Part shown: positions 62,595 through 64,000 of the stretch, piece by piece | Position numbering within the stretch: position 1 is the stretch's first letter | Layout of the letters: each line of letters starts with the position of its first letter | Source: an uncultured Acetatifactor sp. | GTDB taxonomy: Bacteria > Bacillota > Clostridia > Lachnospirales > Lachnospiraceae | Assembly: GCA_910578185.1 (NCBI GenBank) | Contig: CAJTPN010000001.1 | Location: 258,745 to 322,744 of the forward strand | Length of the DNA stretch: 64,000 bases | Reading direction: 5' to 3' | The notes under the pieces: model-generated | Told to the model about the DNA's origin: nothing | The model's input: the letters and a program-made list of their open reading frames with translations, nothing else | Database searches by the model: none | Program-made: the position numbers and the translations under genes

Positions 62595-63338
62595 ATGAGG
62601 AGAGATAGGAAAAAGAAGAGAACGGCGCTGGTGGTGGCGGCTTTGACCCTGATGATGGGGATCACGGGATGCGGAAATCAAATTCCGGAGCTTACGGATG
62701 AACAGGTACAGATGGTGGGAGAGTTTGTGGCTGCTACCGTCATGAAATATGATAAAAATCACGGAAGCAGACTGGTAGAACTGCCCGAAACCGATTTTCA
62801 GACGCCGGCGGAACCAACGCCCACACAAGTGCCGTCGCAGGAGCCGGACGCGTCCGGGCAGGAGCCGTCGGGGGAGGATGTGTCAGGCAGTGGGCCGGAG
62901 GAAGTGGTTAATTCATATACATTGGAAGAGGTTTTGGGGCTGGCCCAGGGGGTGACGGTGGTTTTCACAGGACAGCAGGTTTGTGATCGTTATTCGGAAG
63001 GGGATATTGAGGGCTTTTGTGTTCCTGCTGCAGATGGAAAGAAGCTTCTGGTACTGAATTTTATCATAAATAACGGTTCAGAGCAGGAGCAGAAAGTGGA
63101 TATTTTATCATCCGGCGCAATTTTCGGGATTACGGTGAACGGGGAGTATGTGCGCAGGGCGCTCAAGACAATGTTGCCGGAAGATATGTCTACAATCAGA
63201 GATCTTACCCTGGGTGCGGGAGAAGGCATGGAAGCGGTGCTGATCATAGAGGTGGATAATGAGACGGCAGAAAACATTTCTACTGCTGTGCTCAATGTAA
63301 AAAATGATTCCAAGGCGTATACCATACAGCTGTTTTGA
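62595..63338 (+). CDS. lipoprotein, DUF4352-like
   Basis: A 247-residue lipoprotein, started at MRRDRKKKRT, with AAGGTGAGG upstream; the frame is open back to 62547. A basic n-region and hydrophobic stretch end at the lipobox ITGC, so Cys26 should be lipidated and membrane-anchored. A Pro/Glu/Ser-rich linker (about residues 75-115) leads to a beta-rich domain, 'LLVLNFIINNGSEQEQKVDI' and 'GAGEGMEAVLIIEVD', of the type found in DUF4352/telokin-like domains. A terminator follows. Function unknown. Confidence 0.8.
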   Translation: MRRDRKKKRTALVVAALTLMMGITGCGNQIPELTDEQVQMVGEFVAATVMKYDKNHGSRLVELPETDFQTPAEPTPTQVPSQEPDASGQEPSGEDVSGSGPEEVVNSYTLEEVLGLAQGVTVVFTGQQVCDRYSEGDIEGFCVPAADGKKLLVLNFIINNGSEQEQKVDILSSGAIFGITVNGEYVRRALKTMLPEDMSTIRDLTLGAGEGMEAVLIIEVDNETAENISTAVLNVKNDSKAYTIQLF

Positions 63339-63363
63339 TGTGCCTGATAAAAAAAGATGGAAG

Positions 63364-63423
63364 CATCCGGAAACGGTGGGGCAGAGGTTTTAAAGTGAAG
63401 CCCCGGCGGGTTCGGATGTTTTT
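63364..63423 (+). terminator. terminator after lipoprotein gene
   Basis: CATCCG (63364-63369) pairs with CGGATG (63413-63418), and inner GGGGC (63378-63382) with GCCCC (63400-63404). TTTTTG follows at once. Confidence 0.75.
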
Positions 63424-63521
63424 GATGGAGTATCTTTGTCAAAGCTAAAAAAGCGGATTTGCCGGTGGATGCGGACAGGTATCAAAATGGGTAAAAGAGC
63501 CATGGGAGAGGATGGGATAGA

Positions 63522-64000
63522 ATGGTCAGTGTAATCTGCAGGGATGGTAAATTCCTGGTAAAGGGAAGTTTTTTCATGGGAAATGTGGGAACATTTGAAA
63601 ACAGTGAATATGGGGAGGGAAATATCGCTATTGGCAAAGGGCCGAAAGAACTAATGAATGATTTGGAAAAAGCATATATATGGATGAAACCAATCAGGCA
63701 GTTGTTGGAGAGTGGGCCAAAGGATGAGGAATCGGTGGCCAAAATGTACGAGGATTATATAAACGGCTTGGAACAAACGGTTAGGAAGAATGTCAAACAG
63801 GTGAACGACTACTTCTGGTATCAGTTGGTCAATGACCTTGTGGATCGGGAATTTTACTTTTGGGAGATTGAGGAGGCGATTTTGCCAGGATTTCGTGGAA
63901 AGTGTACGGAAGAGGAGTGCCTGGACGCTTACGGAAATGAAGAATTGCAGGATGTTCGGTCAAAGCTTTATGAAGAATTTGAGGGGACACCCAATGACGG
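63522..64000 (+). CDS. partial unrecognised protein at window edge
   Basis: The frame opens at ATG 63522 and is still open at base 64000, giving 159 residues so far. It begins MVSVICRDGKFLVKG and continues with helical, acidic text such as 'NDLVDREFYFWEIEEAILPG'. No stop, signal peptide or membrane helix is seen. I do not recognise the family. A GGGAGAGG site lies upstream. Confidence 0.6.
   Translation, partial: MVSVICRDGKFLVKGSFFMGNVGTFENSEYGEGNIAIGKGPKELMNDLEKAYIWMKPIRQLLESGPKDEESVAKMYEDYINGLEQTVRKNVKQVNDYFWYQLVNDLVDREFYFWEIEEAILPGFRGKCTEEECLDAYGNEELQDVRSKLYEEFEGTPND

Overview
The window looks like a chromosome segment of a gut-type Lachnospiraceae bacterium (Clostridia). This rests on the moderate GC content, strong AGGAGG ribosome binding sites, some GTG/TTG starts, and the gene set: GGGtGRT protein with its Fe-S scaffold partner, a Y-family polymerase with a YolD-like gene, HflX, CmpB-type and VanZ-type membrane proteins, and many ABC exporters. 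No rRNA, tRNA or CRISPR array was seen. The taxonomic call is an inference from the sequence alone.

Layout. (1) 1-9.2 kb is a decayed accessory region. It holds a 5'-truncated relaxase end, a frameshifted Rpn-type nuclease, a HAD fragment, a scrap of an XRE-type regulator, and an IS1634-type transposase remnant fused in frame to a receiver-domain scrap. Between these lie intact single-gene units, nearly all on the + strand: GNAT, NUDIX, ICMT-like methyltransferase, DUF2625, alpha/beta esterase, P-loop protein, AlkC/AlkD-like repair protein, APH-like kinase. (2) 9.4-14 kb has a CmpB-like membrane protein, a YciI-like protein, an SsuBC/TauBC-like ABC pair on the - strand with no binding protein, and a VanZ-family protein. 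(3) 14-24 kb is core metabolism and housekeeping: argH, asd (archaeal/fungal type), an EAL phosphodiesterase with a degenerate GGDEF, topB, a beta-helix acyltransferase-like protein, and the NifU-like/GGGtGRT pair. argH and asd carry near-identical two-hairpin leaders with the same spacing, the best candidate in this window for an undescribed regulatory RNA.

(4) 24-38 kb is transport-rich. It has a CrtI-like FAD oxidoreductase, a heterodimeric ABC exporter pair, a small leader-controlled gene, a formate/nitrite-type channel, and a MarR regulator with a promoter/operator ahead of a second heterodimeric exporter pair, one half of which carries a roughly 200-residue extracytoplasmic insertion. 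A cytidylate-kinase-like protein follows. (5) 38.2-40.7 kb is a Y-family polymerase/YolD operon behind a promoter with a partial LexA-like site, plus a convergent 90-residue gene.

(6) 40.9-52.7 kb is one tightly coupled seven-gene operon: a secreted/membrane DUF4350-like protein, an ABC-2 ATPase and permease, a membrane protein with a Gly/Asn-rich repeat tail, a MoxR AAA+ ATPase, a DUF58 protein, and a 1520-residue protein with three von Willebrand A domains. It is closed by a strong terminator. It resembles MoxR-DUF58-BatA modules joined to a Gld-like ABC module, and its function is unknown. (7) 52.8-64 kb has an unrecognised - strand gene, a one-TM protein with an OmpR-type regulator, then about 4 kb of apparently inserted accessory DNA (AraC-GNAT fusion; M29 aminopeptidase/ArsR-DUF2087 operon; broken P-loop gene). 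The region continues with a histidine kinase that may be the separated partner of the regulator, hflX, a lipoprotein and a partial gene at the edge.
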